7,188 nt of DNA from JALHTG01 sp964653695 (GTDB lineage Archaea > Thermoproteota > Bathyarchaeia > 40CM-2-53-6 > JALHTG01): assembly GCA_964653695.1 (NCBI GenBank), contig CAZZFQ010000067.1:1-7188 (forward strand). The letters are read 5' to 3'. How positions within the stretch are numbered: position 1 is the first letter of the stretch; the number at the start of each line of letters is the position of its first letter. Positions 1 to 5,584 of this stretch are shown here, piece after piece. Made by a program: the position numbers and the translations under genes. The notes under the pieces are model-generated. The model made no database searches. It had not been told where the DNA came from and worked only from the letters and a program-made list of their open reading frames with translations.

Positions 1-36
1 AATCCTGTCACAATCGCTAAACACGACGGAACGATT

Positions 37-375
37 TCACTTAAGGATCATCTGAGTTCGGTCTGTACCAGCAGACTCGTACTGCGCTGTCAGTTCAATG
101 GCCTTTGTGGGGCAAATGTCTTCGCATTGAGCGCAATGAGTGCATCGGTCAAGGTAGAACATAGGTCGCTTGCCCTTATCATCGTCAAACATCTCAATCA
201 CCTCTGCAGGGCAAACCCTAAAGCACATTGAACATCCGATGCACCGATCTCTGTAGAACGCTATCATGCCTCTGAAATCGCCAGGTATGTGTACCTTCTG
301 CCGGTCCTTGAAGGGATATCTGATGGTGACTGCTTTCCTGAATATGTGCCTAAGCAGCTCTCTCTGCATCGCCAT
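37..375 (-). CDS. 2x[4Fe-4S] ferredoxin-type subunit of group 4 hydrogenase (NuoI/EchF-like)
   Basis: This 112-residue protein is the electron-relay subunit that should pass electrons between a soluble ferredoxin and the small hydrogenase subunit. Two [4Fe-4S] motifs are visible: C45/C48/C51 with C55-P56, and C78/C81/C84 with C88-P89. The N-terminal stretch with YP at 20-21 and FRG at 34-36 before the first cluster is typical of NuoI/EchF proteins that dock on the membrane arm. It is the last gene of the minus-strand operon seen here and starts 3 nt after the stop of the large-subunit gene. An AAGGAG Shine-Dalgarno (385-390) lies 9 nt before the ATG. A second ATG two codons in (MAM start) is a possible alternative. 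Only 36 bases follow the gene in the window, so the operon may continue to the left. Confidence 0.93.
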   Translation of the reverse strand: MAMQRELLRHIFRKAVTIRYPFKDRQKVHIPGDFRGMIAFYRDRCIGCSMCFRVCPAEVIEMFDDDKGKRPMFYLDRCTHCAQCEDICPTKAIELTAQYESAGTDRTQMILK

Positions 376-378
376 TGT

Positions 379-1557
379 CTATTTCTCCTTCGCGTATTTC
401 TTGAGTTGGTTCCAAGTCCAAACCCATTCTCTGTCCTTTGAAGGCTCAATGAATCTCGCCGTTCTGTCCATGCAACACATACAGGGATCGATCCCCGCAA
501 GCACTATGGGGATATCTGCAACATGAACGTTGTAATCTCCCTTCGACGTTAGCATTTCGACTAGCGCTGCCAGATTTCCGAGGGTCGGCGCCCGTACTTT
601 GTACCTAGAAGGCCTATCCGTGCCATCAGATCTGACGTAGTGTATGTCTTCGCCACGTGGGGCTTCAACCCTGCTAACGGACTCTCCCCTCGGCGGCGTG
701 TTCGGTAGGCGGATTCGGATTGGTCCGCTTGACAGATGGTCGAGGCAGTAGCGAACTTGCCGGATAGACTCTATGGTTTCATAGACTCTGACGACTACTC
801 GGCCGAATAGGTCGCATGTGTCAGCTGTTATCACTTCGAACGGCACCTCGTCGTGGGCTGCGTAAGGATCCTCGGCCCTGACATCAAACTTGATTCCTGA
901 GGCTCGCAGTGTCGGGCCGACAGCACAATGCTTAATCGCTTCTTCCCGCGTGAGGACCCCGACCCCTCTCGTCCTTGCCAGCATAGTCGACTCACTCGCC
1001 ACTATCTTCTCGTAGTACTTTGTTCGCTCTTCTAGGATGTCGAGGCCTTTTCTTATCTTGGTGGCCAACTCAGGAGTGACATCCCGGGTCACGCCTCCTA
1101 TCGTCATGAGTGCCGTTGAAACGCGGTTACCCGTCATCGCCTCGATCAGATCCATGACGACTTCGCGGTCCCGCCAGACATACATCAGAAGTGTGTCGAA
1201 ACCAATTTCGTGGCCCGCGATTCCGATCCAAAGGAGGTGGCTGTGGATCCGGTTCAGCTCCTCGATTATGGTGCGAATGAACTCTGCGCGTCTTGGAATT
1301 TGGCGTCCGTAGAGATACTCTACGTTTTGAGTGTAGCAAATCGTGTGTGCGACATTGCAGATCCCACAGATGCGTTCAATGAACGGTATGTTCTGAATGT
1401 AGGTCCGCGATTCCGCGGCCTTCTCCACCCCCTTGTGAGCGTATCCTATTCTCACCTGTGTACGAACGACATCCTCTCCGTCAACCCAAAATGTGAAACT
1501 TTCAGGTTCCTTCAGTGCCGGATGCTGTGGACCAACAATCACAGTAAACTCAGGCAT
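379..1557 (-). CDS. [NiFe]-hydrogenase large (catalytic) subunit, group 4, NuoD/EchE/MbhL-like
   Basis: This is the catalytic subunit that carries the Ni-Fe site and interconverts protons and H2 at the membrane-facing soluble arm. Seen in its 392 residues: GPQHP at 10-14, HKGVEK at 41-46, the N-terminal ligand motif RICGIC (C64, C67, with H71), VEAPRGE at 297-303, and the C-terminal motif DPC-M-C-C (C359 and C362, then D364-R365). All four cysteine ligands are therefore present, which separates it from quinone-reducing complex I NuoD, where they are lost. A 27-residue tail follows R365. By analogy with HycE, cleavage after this Arg would mature the enzyme, and a HycI-type protease gene lies in the same window. 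The length suits an unfused large subunit (Ech and Mbh style, not the fused HycE form). The ATG is 6 nt after the NuoC-like stop, with AAAGGG just upstream. Confidence 0.95.
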   Translation of the reverse strand: MPEFTVIVGPQHPALKEPESFTFWVDGEDVVRTQVRIGYAHKGVEKAAESRTYIQNIPFIERICGICNVAHTICYTQNVEYLYGRQIPRRAEFIRTIIEELNRIHSHLLWIGIAGHEIGFDTLLMYVWRDREVVMDLIEAMTGNRVSTALMTIGGVTRDVTPELATKIRKGLDILEERTKYYEKIVASESTMLARTRGVGVLTREEAIKHCAVGPTLRASGIKFDVRAEDPYAAHDEVPFEVITADTCDLFGRVVVRVYETIESIRQVRYCLDHLSSGPIRIRLPNTPPRGESVSRVEAPRGEDIHYVRSDGTDRPSRYKVRAPTLGNLAALVEMLTSKGDYNVHVADIPIVLAGIDPCMCCMDRTARFIEPSKDREWVWTWNQLKKYAKEK

Positions 1558-1563
1558 ACCCTT

Positions 1564-2037
1564 TCACGTCTTAGGGATAGGTTCGGGTCGAACAACCTTG
1601 TACTCTTTTCTCAAGGGGTACACATCGCTGGGCCAATCATCCGGAAGTATAAATCGCTCTGGAGTCGGATGTCCTTTGAATCCGACTCCTAGAAGGTCGT
1701 GTATCTCTCTTTCATACATGACGGCTCCCGGTATTATGTCGGTCAAAGTGTCAATCTCCGCCGCCGTCTTTGGCACCGATGACTTGAAGGTTATCTTAGT
1801 TCCGGCATACGAAAAGTGGGGCATCACATCTATCGTCTGCCCTGAGTCTGCTCCTGTGATCGTTGACAGGTGGGTTATTGCAAACCTGTCTACAACCTTT
1901 CTTATCGATTCCTTGTAGTCTTCCTTCTTCACAGTCACGAAGATGCTTCTGATCCTCTGTATCTTGATCTCCACGGCTCGGCTACCCAACAAGTCCTTGA
2001 TTTCTGACGCAAGTCTCTCTTCTCTTTCCAGACTCAA
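1564..2037 (-). CDS. Hydrogenase 30 kDa subunit (NuoC/EchD/MbhK-like)
   Basis: This 157-residue protein is the structural partner that holds the small and large subunits together in group 4 hydrogenases and complex I. The family signature is clear: TDIIPGA around residues 98-104, then YEREIHDLLG, GHP, and a PLRKEY stretch near the C-terminus, the usual end of the 30 kDa domain. It is a separate gene, as in Ech and Mbh, and is not fused to the large subunit as in E. coli HycE. The start is TTG at 2037, only 2 nt after the NuoB-like stop. A GAGG at 2047-2050 lies 9 nt upstream and supports this start. No ATG gives a comparable N-terminus. Translation is probably coupled to the gene before it. 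Confidence 0.93.
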   Translation of the reverse strand: MSLEREERLASEIKDLLGSRAVEIKIQRIRSIFVTVKKEDYKESIRKVVDRFAITHLSTITGADSGQTIDVMPHFSYAGTKITFKSSVPKTAAEIDTLTDIIPGAVMYEREIHDLLGVGFKGHPTPERFILPDDWPSDVYPLRKEYKVVRPEPIPKT

Positions 2038-2039
2038 CT

Positions 2040-2462
2040 CTAGCCGCCTCGAATCTTGTTGGTGAGGATCGCCACTCCGTGGATTATGTTCTCAGGCTTC
2101 GGAGGGCATCCGTAAACGTACGCTGCGACAGGAATCACCGAGTCAAGCCCGGGATACGTGCTATAGCAACCTCTATAGACTCCGCCGCTTATGCAGCAGT
2201 TGCCCACCGCGACTGAGAACTTCGGCTCAGGCATCTGCTCCCAGACGCGGATTATTCGATCTCTCGTCTGCCTCGTAACGGGGCCAGTAACTACCAGTAC
2301 GTCAGCGTGACGTGGGCTCCCTCTCAGCAACGCGCCGAATCTTTCGAGGTCAAACCGAGGCGTGAGCGTTGCCACAACCTCTATGTCGCAAGCGTTGCAT
2401 CCACCAGTGTTAAAGTGAATGAGCCATGGGCTGCGCGCACGCGCCCAGTTCAGGAGTCCCAA
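2040..2462 (-). CDS. Hydrogenase small subunit, NuoB/EchC/MbhJ-like, proximal [4Fe-4S] cluster
   Basis: This small FeS subunit carries the cluster next to the Ni-Fe site (N2-like). In 140 residues it shows the hydrogenase-type N-terminal pair C22-x-x-C25 in a FNTGGCNACDIE context, a central G87-N-C89-C90-ISGG, and G118-C119-PPKPENI near the end. C22, C25, C89 and C119 are the likely ligands. The spaced C-x-x-C differs from the adjacent CC pair of complex I NuoB and matches hydrogenases. C90 and C99 are extra cysteines with no assigned role. It is the first gene of the minus-strand operon. The start is TTG at 2462, the first start-like codon after an in-frame TGA; GGTGGG lies just upstream. 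The short N-terminus (GLLNWARARSPW) fits the family. Confidence 0.93.
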   Translation of the reverse strand: MGLLNWARARSPWLIHFNTGGCNACDIEVVATLTPRFDLERFGALLRGSPRHADVLVVTGPVTRQTRDRIIRVWEQMPEPKFSVAVGNCCISGGVYRGCYSTYPGLDSVIPVAAYVYGCPPKPENIIHGVAILTNKIRGG

Positions 2463-2497
2463 CGTCCCACCGCAGCAAGGCGATTGATATGTTCAAG

Positions 2498-2512
2498 CCT
2501 TAAAGAGTTTCG
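2498..2512 (-). promoter_or_regulatory. Candidate TATA/BRE promoter of the hydrogenase operon
   Basis: On the minus strand, CGAAAC is followed by TCTTTAAGG, which resembles an archaeal BRE plus TATA box. Its centre lies about 40 nt before the TTG start of the small-subunit gene, which would predict transcription starting near 2476 and a short leader of about 14 nt containing GGTGGG. This is pattern matching only. Confidence 0.4.
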
Positions 2513-2580
2513 AAGATGGAACCGATGGTCGGGATTTCTGAGAAGTGTATTCAGCGGGCGAGATGCTAGGTTTGTTCTTC

Positions 2581-2599
2581 TCAAAGACTAATTCTTTGA
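2581..2599. repeat. Inverted repeat between the divergent operons, possible operator
   Basis: A perfect 6-bp inverted repeat, TCAAAG (2581-2586) and CTTTGA (2594-2599), is separated by 7 bases. It sits directly upstream of the proposed BRE/TATA of the nuoA operon, a place where an archaeal activator or repressor could bind. A repeat this short can occur by chance, so the regulatory role is inference. Confidence 0.25.
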
Positions 2600-2616
2600 A
2601 AGGAAGTCTTAAGTAG
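2600..2616 (+). promoter_or_regulatory. Candidate TATA/BRE promoter of the nuoAHJJK operon
   Basis: AGGAAGT (2601-2607) followed by CTTAAGTA (2608-2615) resembles a BRE/TATA pair. Transcription would start near 2637, giving a leader of roughly 30 nt before the GTG of nuoA. With the opposite promoter at 2498-2512, the 205-bp gap between the operons seems to hold two back-to-back promoters about 100 bp apart. Confidence 0.35.
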
Positions 2617-2667
2617 AAAACGTTCAGATCGACAGATAGGCATTAGATCTCGGAGTCAGGAGCAACG

Positions 2668-3000
2668 GTGCAAGGGATTGTTACTTCGATTCCGTTTGCG
2701 TTGCTTGCTACCGTGACGCTATCGGTTTTTCTCTACTTATTGGGAGGGAGAATCTCAGCTAAAGCTGAGCCTTCTACTGGTAAGCTCGCACAATATGCAT
2801 GCGGAGAAGAATTGCCATCTCAGAAACTTCAAGTCAATCTACAAACGTTCTTCGTTTATGCTGTCTACTTCTTGATATTCGATATCTTAGCTTTCATGTT
2901 GGCTACCTCTCTTGCGAGCCCTGGACTACTACCAGCTATATACACCCTGGTTCTCCTCTTCGCCGTGGTGATGCTACTTCCCCTGACTGGACGAAAGTGA
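2668..3000 (+). CDS. nuoA: NADH-quinone oxidoreductase subunit A-like membrane protein (NuoA/FpoA/ND3)
   Basis: This small membrane subunit sits beside NuoH at the junction of the soluble and membrane arms in complex I and Fpo. The 110 residues show three hydrophobic helices (about 8-26, 60-82, 87-106) and the ND3 loop signature Y43-A-C45-G46-E-E-L-P50 between helices 1 and 2. Helix 2 holds YFLIFD with the conserved Asp at D72. The Glu usually two residues after this Asp (E. coli NuoA E81) is L74 here. The start is GTG at 2668 with AGGAG (2658-2662) 5 nt upstream. NuoA is not usual in Ech, Mbh or formate hydrogenlyase complexes, so finding it opposite a [NiFe] large subunit is notable. It opens the plus-strand operon, and an 85-bp gap follows before nuoH. 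Confidence 0.88.
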   Translation: MQGIVTSIPFALLATVTLSVFLYLLGGRISAKAEPSTGKLAQYACGEELPSQKLQVNLQTFFVYAVYFLIFDILAFMLATSLASPGLLPAIYTLVLLFAVVMLLPLTGRK

Positions 3001-3085
3001 AAGAAAATGTTCGCTCAGCCTCTCGAATTTTCTACCTCCTCATACGTTTTCCGTTTTCTACCATGAAAGTGACGGTTGGAGGAGG

Positions 3086-4060
3086 ATGAGGCTGTTGGCT
3101 TTGTCACAGGATTTGGCTTTGATTGCAGGAGTACTTGTGTATCCTGGCATAGGATTCCTGATCCTTCTCTCATTGTTCTATGAATGGGTTGACCGGAAAT
3201 TCGTTGCGAGACTTCAGAATCGGTATGGACCTCTGTATACGGGACCAAGCGGCATCTTGCAGCCGTTTGCAGACATAGTGAAGCTTCTTTCGAAGGAAGA
3301 CATAGAGCCAGGAGGCATCGACCGTGGCTTGTTCCGAGCAGCTCCAATACTTATGACGGCTTTTCCACTCTTGGCCTTGTTCACTATCCCAGTAGCAGGT
3401 CAGACGGCTCTCATAGCTTTTGAGGGCGACCTGATCTTCATAATTTTCCTTATGACTCTGAGTGCCGCGTTAGTCTTTCTGGCTGGGTACGCGTCCACCA
3501 GTAGGTTCAGCACGGTTGGTGGATTGCGGGCAGCTCTTCAGATGCTAGGATACGAGGTCCCTCTATCAATATCCTTGGTTGGCCCTGCGGTGATGGCGGG
3601 TTCGCTTTCGATAAGCAGAATTGTCGAATGGCAGACACGCGCGGGATTGTGGATCGTACTAATCCAGCCAGTCGGGTTCGCCGTTTCCATCATCTGTTTC
3701 CTTGCAGAACTAGAGAAGATCCCATTTGACATACCTGAAGCCGAGACCGAGATTGTGGCTGGATGGATGACAGAGTACAGCGGGAGGAAACTGGCGCTTC
3801 TTAGGCTTGGCGGTGACATAAAAGGGGTTCTCGCCTGCGGACTCTTGACCGCGCTCTATCTGGGAGGACCAACCGCACCATATCCTTCGCTCAGCATTGT
3901 TTGGTTCCTTGCAAAGACTATAGCTGTCCTCCTGGTCCTTTCAAACCTAAGGGCTCTCTTCGCCCGGTTCAGAATAGACCAAATGGTCAGCGGATGTTGG
4001 AAATATCTGCTTCCACTGTCCGCGATGCAGCTGATTGCTGTAGAGTTGATGTTGGGATGA
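3086..4060 (+). CDS. nuoH: NuoH/FpoH/EchB-like membrane anchor subunit
   Basis: This is the membrane subunit that contacts the soluble arm and starts the proton path. The 324 residues contain about eight hydrophobic helices. The loop after helix 1 is strongly conserved: DRKFVARLQNRYGP (36-49), GPSGILQPFADIVKLLSKED (53-72). Later come YEVP with E157 and the block AELEKIPFDIPEAETEIVAG (207-226), with E208, E210, E218, E220 and E222, then TEYSG with E230. These glutamates form the E-channel of complex I and all are present. The ATG at 3086 directly touches GGAGGAGG (3078-3085), which is unusually close; a TTG at 3095 would have normal spacing, so the true start may be three codons later. Its stop overlaps a possible 27-codon ORF (ATGA). 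Confidence 0.95.
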   Translation: MRLLALSQDLALIAGVLVYPGIGFLILLSLFYEWVDRKFVARLQNRYGPLYTGPSGILQPFADIVKLLSKEDIEPGGIDRGLFRAAPILMTAFPLLALFTIPVAGQTALIAFEGDLIFIIFLMTLSAALVFLAGYASTSRFSTVGGLRAALQMLGYEVPLSISLVGPAVMAGSLSISRIVEWQTRAGLWIVLIQPVGFAVSIICFLAELEKIPFDIPEAETEIVAGWMTEYSGRKLALLRLGGDIKGVLACGLLTALYLGGPTAPYPSLSIVWFLAKTIAVLLVLSNLRALFARFRIDQMVSGCWKYLLPLSAMQLIAVELMLG

Positions 4061-4140
4061 CAACTATGGTTGCTGAGCGGCTGCAATTCGCATTGAGCTT
4101 TGCGATGATAGCCTTGTTGGTGAGACGAAATGTGGATTGA
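4057..4140 (+). CDS. Possible 27-residue single-helix membrane peptide between nuoH and nuoJ
   Basis: This is a short ORF that would code for 27 residues. Its ATG overlaps the nuoH stop in the ATGA arrangement (ATG 4057-4059, TGA 4058-4060), a common sign of translational coupling. Its own stop at 4138-4140 overlaps the start of the nuoJ N-terminal gene at 4130. The product would have a charged start (E7, R8), a hydrophobic run at about 9-22, and R23-R24 at the C-terminal side, as in a small inside-anchored membrane peptide, though 14 residues is short for a full helix. In the Fpo operon the FpoI gene sits between H and J, but this ORF has no cysteines and is no remnant of it. Expression is not shown. 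It could be simple spacer sequence. Confidence 0.3.
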   Translation: MTTMVAERLQFALSFAMIALLVRRNVD

Positions 4141-4372
4141 CATAGTTCAGGGCGTTCTATTGATCCTTATATGCGCTCTCGCCGGACTCGCGATCGAACT
4201 GCCGGACCTGCTCTATGCGATAATCTCACTAGGCGGGATGGCAGTTGCTATGGGCTCCCTCTTTTGGTTACTCAACGCTCCGTACGTCGCTGTCTTTCAA
4301 GTCCTGATCTACGCTGGTGCAGTAGTCGTTCTCTTCATAGCAGCTGTCATGCTTACCAAAAGGGGGTCATAG
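4130..4372 (+). CDS. nuoJ: NuoJ N-terminal half (split NuoJ/FpoJ)
   Basis: This 80-residue protein corresponds to the first three helices of NuoJ/ND6, a core membrane subunit whose third helix carries the flexible pi-bulge linked to coupling. The matching signature is IYAGAVVVLF at 60-69, with Y61 equivalent to the conserved NuoJ Tyr59 of E. coli. Helices lie at about 5-22, 26-48 and 52-75. The conserved Glu four residues before the Tyr (E. coli E55) is Q57 here. The ATG at 4130 has GGTGA (4119-4123) 6 nt upstream. The gene ends with TAG, and the next gene, the C-terminal half, starts one base later. Methanosarcina fpo operons also carry nuoJ in two genes, so the split looks like a true archaeal arrangement and not a frameshift. 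Confidence 0.88.
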   Translation: MWIDIVQGVLLILICALAGLAIELPDLLYAIISLGGMAVAMGSLFWLLNAPYVAVFQVLIYAGAVVVLFIAAVMLTKRGS

Positions 4373-4373
4373 A

Positions 4374-4643
4374 ATGGAGAGAGACTTGGGGAAGGCTATT
4401 GGAATGGCTGTATCCTTACTTGCTCTTGTTCTGTTAGGCCGCCTTGTGTTAAAACACGACGTAACCGTCTTTGAGTATCTTAGAACCAGAGTGCAGTTCG
4501 TCCTCTCTGCGGCTTCAGACATTGGACAACAAGCTTCAGGCTTTCTTTGGACCTATCGCGTGTTGGATGTATTCGCTGGAGCGTTCTTGGTATTCGTGGC
4601 AGCCGCGTGCTGTATTGCAATGCTTAGAGAGGAGAGAGCCTAG
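4374..4643 (+). CDS. nuoJ: NuoJ C-terminal half (second FpoJ-type gene)
   Basis: This 89-residue protein has a helix at about 8-25, a less hydrophobic middle (28-55), and a final helix (64-83) that ends in a charged tail LREERA. The last part, YRVLDVFAGAFLVFVAA, follows the pattern of the last NuoJ helix, where an aromatic residue and a small-residue-rich helix end in basic or acidic residues. The assignment rests more on position, one base after the N-terminal half and before nuoK, than on strong motifs. GGGGGT (4362-4366) supplies a Shine-Dalgarno about 7 nt before the ATG. It would form the distal helices of NuoJ next to NuoK. An MrpB/MbhF-like identity is possible but fits the neighbours less well. 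Confidence 0.75.
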   Translation: MERDLGKAIGMAVSLLALVLLGRLVLKHDVTVFEYLRTRVQFVLSAASDIGQQASGFLWTYRVLDVFAGAFLVFVAAACCIAMLREERA

Positions 4644-4646
4644 CTA

Positions 4647-4961
4647 ATGATTGAACTGTCAAGCTATCTCTTGTGTTCAGCAGTCCTGTATCTTCTGGGG
4701 CTGTACTGTCTGGCAACAACTAGGAACATGATACGACTGATCATAGGCATAGAGATAATGAGTACAGCAGCCAACATCAATTTCATAGCGTTTTCATCAT
4801 ACGCACGCCCTGGCTACGTCGATCCTTTTGCCCACTCATTAGTAATCATGTCAATAGTCATTGGAGCATGCGTCATTGCTGTCGGTCTGACAATAGCAGT
4901 TCATGCATACCGTCACTATGGAACATTGGACATCAGAGAGTTGCGGAGACTACGATGGTAG
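4647..4961 (+). CDS. nuoK: NuoK/FpoK-like membrane subunit
   Basis: This is a three-helix core subunit of the complex I membrane arm, related to MrpC. The 104 residues show helices at about 4-22, 28-50 and 62-86. Signatures are GLYCLATTRNMIRLIIGIEIM (18-38), AANINFIAFS (41-50) and VGLTIAVHAYR (79-89), followed by TLDIREL. E36 in helix 2, the essential NuoK glutamate, is present at the same number as in E. coli. The second buried Glu, E72 of E. coli, aligns by eye with V76, so it appears lost. The ATG lies 3 nt after the upstream stop, with GAGGAG (4629-4634) 12 nt before it. The operon ends here: no nuoL, nuoM or nuoN follows, and the next gene is convergent. Confidence 0.93.
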   Translation: MIELSSYLLCSAVLYLLGLYCLATTRNMIRLIIGIEIMSTAANINFIAFSSYARPGYVDPFAHSLVIMSIVIGACVIAVGLTIAVHAYRHYGTLDIRELRRLRW

Positions 4962-4968
4962 TCACCTC

Positions 4969-4985
4969 AAAAAGAAGCGTTTCTT
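4969..4985 (-). terminator. Possible hairpin/poly-T terminator of the hycI gene
   Basis: Read on the minus strand, after the hycI stop, AAGAA and TTCTT flank a short loop and run into a stretch of five T's (AAAAA at 4969-4973 on the plus strand). A small hairpin with a T-run would suit an intrinsic or archaeal T-rich terminator in this 58-bp convergent gap. The stem is short and AT-rich, so confidence is low. Confidence 0.3.
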
Positions 4986-5019
4986 GATCTTCTGACTGAG
5001 GAGTTTAGCGAGTCCGTCT

Positions 5020-5532
5020 TCAATGGCCGATCTGATCATGCCGCTTCGCTAGAACCTCGATGAGCGCTTCTGCAATGACATTGACAGCGTTCTTCAAATC
5101 ATCTGTCAAACCATCGCCAAACTCCAGAGATCTTGGTTGAACAGCCAAAAGAGCGACCTTTGCCCGACTAGCTACGGAAAGGTATTCTGCAATCACTCCA
5201 AGGGGAGGCGCGTGCGTTGAGATGGCGAACCCCTCGATCTCATCCGCCTTAACAAGTCGAGATTCTCCAGGAGTGAGTCCCATCTCTGCTGTGTCGACCA
5301 GCAATACATGAGTGGGAGCAAGTCTCCTTATTACCCCCGTATAGTTCTCAGGGCTAGTTCCGCCGTTTATGACAGTCACGTCTCTGGGTACAGTTTGTTT
5401 CAGCTTTTCTGCCAACACAGGGCCGAAACTGTCATCTGTGCGAATCTCACTTCCTATGCATAGAATCACGACTTTCCTCCCTCCTGACAGCCATCCTTGA
5501 AGTTGCGTCCTTACGGCACCTTTCATCGCCAT
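5020..5532 (-). CDS. hycI: Hydrogenase maturation protease, HycI/HyaD family (M52)
   Basis: This endopeptidase should remove the C-terminal tail of the hydrogenase large subunit once nickel is in place, letting the active site close. The 170 residues show the family motifs in order: CIGSEIRTDDSFGP at 25-38 (D34 equivalent to the metal ligand D16 of E. coli HycI), LLVD at 77-80 (D80), and ISTHAPPL at 104-111 (H107). These are the Asp, Asp and His expected to sense nickel. Q132-P133 is also typical of the family. It lies convergent to nuoK and is expressed separately from the subunits. Two start codons are possible, ATG 5532 and ATG 5526; neither has a strong Shine-Dalgarno (GTGGGA is weak). 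Its substrate is most simply the large subunit encoded at 379-1557, which has a cleavable tail. Confidence 0.9.
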   Translation of the reverse strand: MAMKGAVRTQLQGWLSGGRKVVILCIGSEIRTDDSFGPVLAEKLKQTVPRDVTVINGGTSPENYTGVIRRLAPTHVLLVDTAEMGLTPGESRLVKADEIEGFAISTHAPPLGVIAEYLSVASRAKVALLAVQPRSLEFGDGLTDDLKNAVNVIAEALIEVLAKRHDQIGH

Positions 5533-5584
5533 TATTTTCCCACTCTTTGGCTGCTGCGGATCTCAGTTTCTTACATGATTTGAA

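Noticed and set aside
1..36. Start of another operon gene left of the ferredoxin
   Set aside because: Only 36 bases remain and no ribosome binding site or motif can be judged.
1210..1692. Plus-strand open frame of 160 codons
   Set aside because: It lies opposite the well-supported large and 30 kDa subunit genes and has no recognisable domain; it is a shadow of their codon use.
1493..1918. Plus-strand open frame of 141 codons
   Set aside because: It is antisense to the NuoC-like gene, which has clear family signatures.
379..2462. Reading the operon as ordinary complex I (NuoB-C-D-I) that reduces quinone
   Set aside because: The large subunit keeps all four Ni-Fe cysteines and the small subunit has a hydrogenase-type CxxC, so it is a hydrogenase; no NuoE/F/G genes are present either.
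2307..2591. Plus-strand open frame of 94 codons reaching into the divergent promoter gap
   Set aside because: Most of it is antisense to the small-subunit gene and the product is low in hydrophobic core and has no motif.
2799..3089. Alternative frame through nuoA to the nuoH start
   Set aside because: It overlaps the clear NuoA frame; only its last eight codons outside nuoA were kept as a finding.
3015..3347. Minus-strand open frame of 110 codons
   Set aside because: It is antisense to the conserved N-terminal part of nuoH.
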